64,000 bases of DNA, taken from NCBI RefSeq assembly GCF_000004075.3, contig NC_026657.2, forward strand, positions 10,354,001 through 10,418,000, read 5' to 3'. Shown here one piece after another: positions 61,335 through 64,000 of this stretch (position 1 is the stretch's first letter; the number at the start of each line of letters is the position of its first letter). The notes under the pieces are model-generated. The model had not been told where the DNA came from. It did no database searches and saw only the letters and a list, made by a program, of their open reading frames with translations. Position numbers and translations under genes: made by a program. The DNA comes from Cucumis sativus. Its lineage: Eukaryota > Streptophyta > Magnoliopsida > Cucurbitales > Cucurbitaceae.

Positions 61335-64000
61335 TTAGAAGTAAACAGACAACATTTTTTCTATGGCATTCTGCCGTTTGTTACACTGATCCAACAACTC
61401 CTTCAGTCTTTCTGCTTCTGAATATCCTCTATCACTTACAACTACTTCTTTACCGGCACAATTTAGTTCCCGATCCGAATTAGCTACACTATTGGGACTA
61501 CCAAAACCCATCTGTTGAGTTCTATAGCCATTATCATTTGGAAAATTGATTGTTGCAACCACAACTTCATGAGGCCTACCATTTGAGGTTGTGGTTACAG
61601 GCGGTTGATGAGCTTCTGGAAAATCTCTCTCTTGATTAATCAAGAGGGAACTGAAAGCTACTTCAATTACTTCATCTAAAAGTGGTTGATTAGGACGATA
61701 CAATGGCGGTTCCCTACTTTCGAGCCTGGTGCTACTCGATACGGATGCACCATGGCAGCAATTCACAATATGAGCATAAGAGGACCTGCTGGGAAAACAC
61801 CTCAACCTCCAATTGAAAATCCGTCTAAAAATTGTTACCCAACGTGGAACAATGGAATAGTTGAAATTATGGTGCTCAAGCTTAGCACATTTTTGGAGCA
61901 TTATATGAGCCTCTTCCAATGCAAGTTGTTGCACCATGATCTCACTGGTTTTAGTCAGATAGCATCTCAAGCAACTTTCTAGGTTGTCTCTTACGGTAGG
62001 TATCTCTTTGATCGTATTTGAGACTTTGGTCAACCAGGAAATATCAAGAAAAGTTGGAAGCTTAAGGTCCATCAAAGCCTGCTTAAGAGGTTCAACATTT
62101 TCTACAAAACTCCATCCTACAGGTGGCAAAGCATCGGTTACAAATGCTGGTTCACTACAAGACTCCAACAAAGCGATCTCAGGGCAAGGCCAGTTTGAAG
62201 GATTTGCCTTGACTGCAGCTGTAATATCTGCAACTGACTGATCCAAGGCTAGATTAAATGCTGAAATGCAGTGGTTTGGAGAAACGTCTTTTTCATTCAT
62301 AGAATCAAGCACCTTCATAGACGAATCTAAGTGGGAAATAATCAAGTCAAGCACTCTGACTCGGTGAAGAACAGGTTGTGTTGGTGATTCATTTGCTAGC
62401 CACTTCAATCCTTCCTTGAGTTTCTCATCGCTGAAGAATCCCAAATGCCTCAGATGAGGGTTATCTAAGAGTGAAACGATCTGAAAACTGTGTATCCTTG
62501 ATTTATCAATATTGTATAAGTCGAGTTTGTTTGCCAGTGAGGCAGAGATCTCGTCATCAAAATCACTCAAAATCAGAAGGGGCAAACAAGATCCAGAGGA
62601 TATTGACGCCACCAGCTCATGCAGTTGGACTCTTTGAAGATCTAGAGGGATGCTTTCAGTTGCAACAAATAAGATTGCACCAGCCCCATGCACTGTCTCT
62701 GGAAGATTATCAAAATTTGCATGTCGAACTATGGACAAGAAACAACTTAAATCCAAACCAGTTATGCCTGAGAGCCAACTCTTCCAAATGGAAAGAAAAG
62801 AAGATGAGAAAACTAGATCATTAGCTTCAGAGGGCATAAGCTTCGAAAGCAACCAGGAACCTGCTACAAAATGAGAATCACGGGTTCCTTGGGAGCAGAC
62901 AACAAGTTTCCAGCAAACGCACTTCCCATCCACATTCCTTCTGCTTAGAATGCTAGCTACCACTTCTGAAACATTAACTACGGAGCATGACATTTTCTGC
63001 CTTTTCCATCTTTCACTCACGATGTGATCAATGTCGAATATACCATTACTTCGAATTTTCTACATAAGAGAAAAAGAAACATCGTTAAGAAGTGCATTCA
63101 TCACTCATAAGATTACGACATTAATTGCTATATTTAATTAAAGCAAACAGTAAACCATAATCAAGTAATTAAGAATAATAGTTCAATTGCCTTCTTTTTC
63201 CTCTAGAACTGTTGGTACACATGAAATTTTTATGAGCGAGCAGAACACCAGAAAACCAAACTGAACCAAATTGGCTGCTCAATTCTTGTTTTCTTTTTTG
63301 TGTTTGGTTTGGTATCTTTTTTAAGAAAACTCCATAAAATTTTGTTCGGGGTCATCTGGGATCTTAAAAAAGATAAAAAATGATCTACCTTATAGTAAAT
63401 AGTTTTTCGTTAAAAAAGGACTTAAAAGCTCAGACCAACCCTCCCAGTCCTCATATTCCAGGCCCGGCTTTCCTCATCCCAGCAAACCATCTATCAAATT
63501 TTCAACAAACCACGAACCTGTATTATAATATGCTAAAACGAGTTCAAATAAAATCAAACACATCCAGCTTGATTCAAACCAATTTTAAGAGAAAAAATGT
63601 CTTTTTTGTGTGTGATAACCATGGGGCTTGGTTAGGTTTTCAGTTTTATTCAATAGCAAACAGAATTGAGAGAGGTGCACCTTGGAAACAGGAGCAATGA
63701 AAGCAATAATGGATTATGAAGTAAATACAGAGGCAAAACAATGATGTCATGTACTTGTGAACCTTACATGGCTATTCAATTGGATTGGTGGTCCCACTGA
63801 CAATATATCAAATGCAGCTTTAGCCGCTAATAATCTTTGTTCACGTAATTGTTTTCTCTTTAAAGCTCGGCGTTTCCATAACCTGAAATGAGAAATCCAA
63901 AAAGTGAATTGGCATAGATAAGCAAATAGCTCTCAAATACATCCCAAAAGAAAGAACTAACAACCACCTTAGGATCAACTTGAGTCTTGCATTTGCAATT
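61335..64000 (-). CDS. SAC3B: SAC3/GANP family protein B, C-terminal part (TREX-2), cut by the window end
   Basis: Three exons on the minus strand join in frame: 64000-63968 (continues beyond the window), 63882-63768 and 63059-61335, giving about 623 residues plus stop. The first two give ANARLKLILRLWKRRALKRKQLREQRLLAAKAAFDILSVG in pieces, a basic helical linker found in SAC3/MCM3AP proteins. The long last exon holds a GTPase-like or acetyltransferase-like region (GAGAILFVATESIP, LPLLILSDFDDE) and a C-terminal coiled segment (EAERLKELLDQCNKRQNAIEKML). SAC3 is the scaffold of TREX-2, which links transcription to mRNA export at nuclear pores. The SAC3/GANP domain itself lies outside the window. 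I recall SAC3B as At3g06290, close to PP2C35. Confidence 0.85.

Overview
This is nuclear DNA of a flowering plant. The genes have short GT-AG introns, the spaces between them are AT-rich, and the products include a plastid glutamine synthetase, a FAR1-related protein, a BPM protein and a PM19-like protein. Protein wording and overall style fit a rosid eudicot. Cucurbitaceae (Cucumis-like) is my guess, not something proved here. No bacterial, organellar or CRISPR features were seen.

Layout, left to right: (1) 0-10 kb: a degenerate partial copy (about 2.3-3.66 kb) and then an intact copy (5.2-8.3 kb) of a dienelactone-hydrolase gene. (2) 10.4-15.6 kb, minus strand: a MATH-BTB (BPM) gene whose large third intron holds two LINE fragments in opposite orientation. 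(3) 17.6-23.6 kb: a tandem duplication of about 3 kb carrying two intronless guanylate kinase genes. (4) 27.3-30.2 kb: a membrane-anchored ARM-repeat protein. (5) 32.6-36.4 kb: plastid glutamine synthetase GS2, 13 coding exons. (6) 37.3-39.0 kb: a PM19/AWPM-19 membrane protein. (7) 39.85-42.6 kb, minus: a FAR1-related (FRS7/FRS12-type) protein. (8) 44.6-45.8 kb, minus: a BSD-domain protein. (9) 51.3-52.4 kb: an intronless S-adenosylmethionine decarboxylase of the BUD2/SAMDC4 type. (10) 56.4-59.2 kb: a myristoylated PP2C. (11) 61.3-64 kb, minus, cut by the window end: the C-terminal part of SAC3B (TREX-2).

The genes are not an operon or a pathway. From memory, BPM, GK3, ARM, FRS, PP2C35 and SAC3B lie in this order around At3g06190-06290 of Arabidopsis, and BUD2, FRS12, AWPM-19, ARM and BPM1 lie around At5g18930-19000. 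The window therefore looks like the unduplicated, interleaved version of those two paralogous Arabidopsis blocks. GS2, the DLH gene and the BSD gene are additions relative to that recollection.

I found no wholly new biological system. The most interesting sequence-level observations are a probable gene-conversion tract and P-loop divergence between the twin guanylate kinases, a four-copy repeat in a PP2C intron that multiplies acceptor-like sites next to an alternative C-terminus, an inverted LINE pair inside the BPM gene, and a Cys-to-Ser change at the nucleophile position of the decayed DLH copy.
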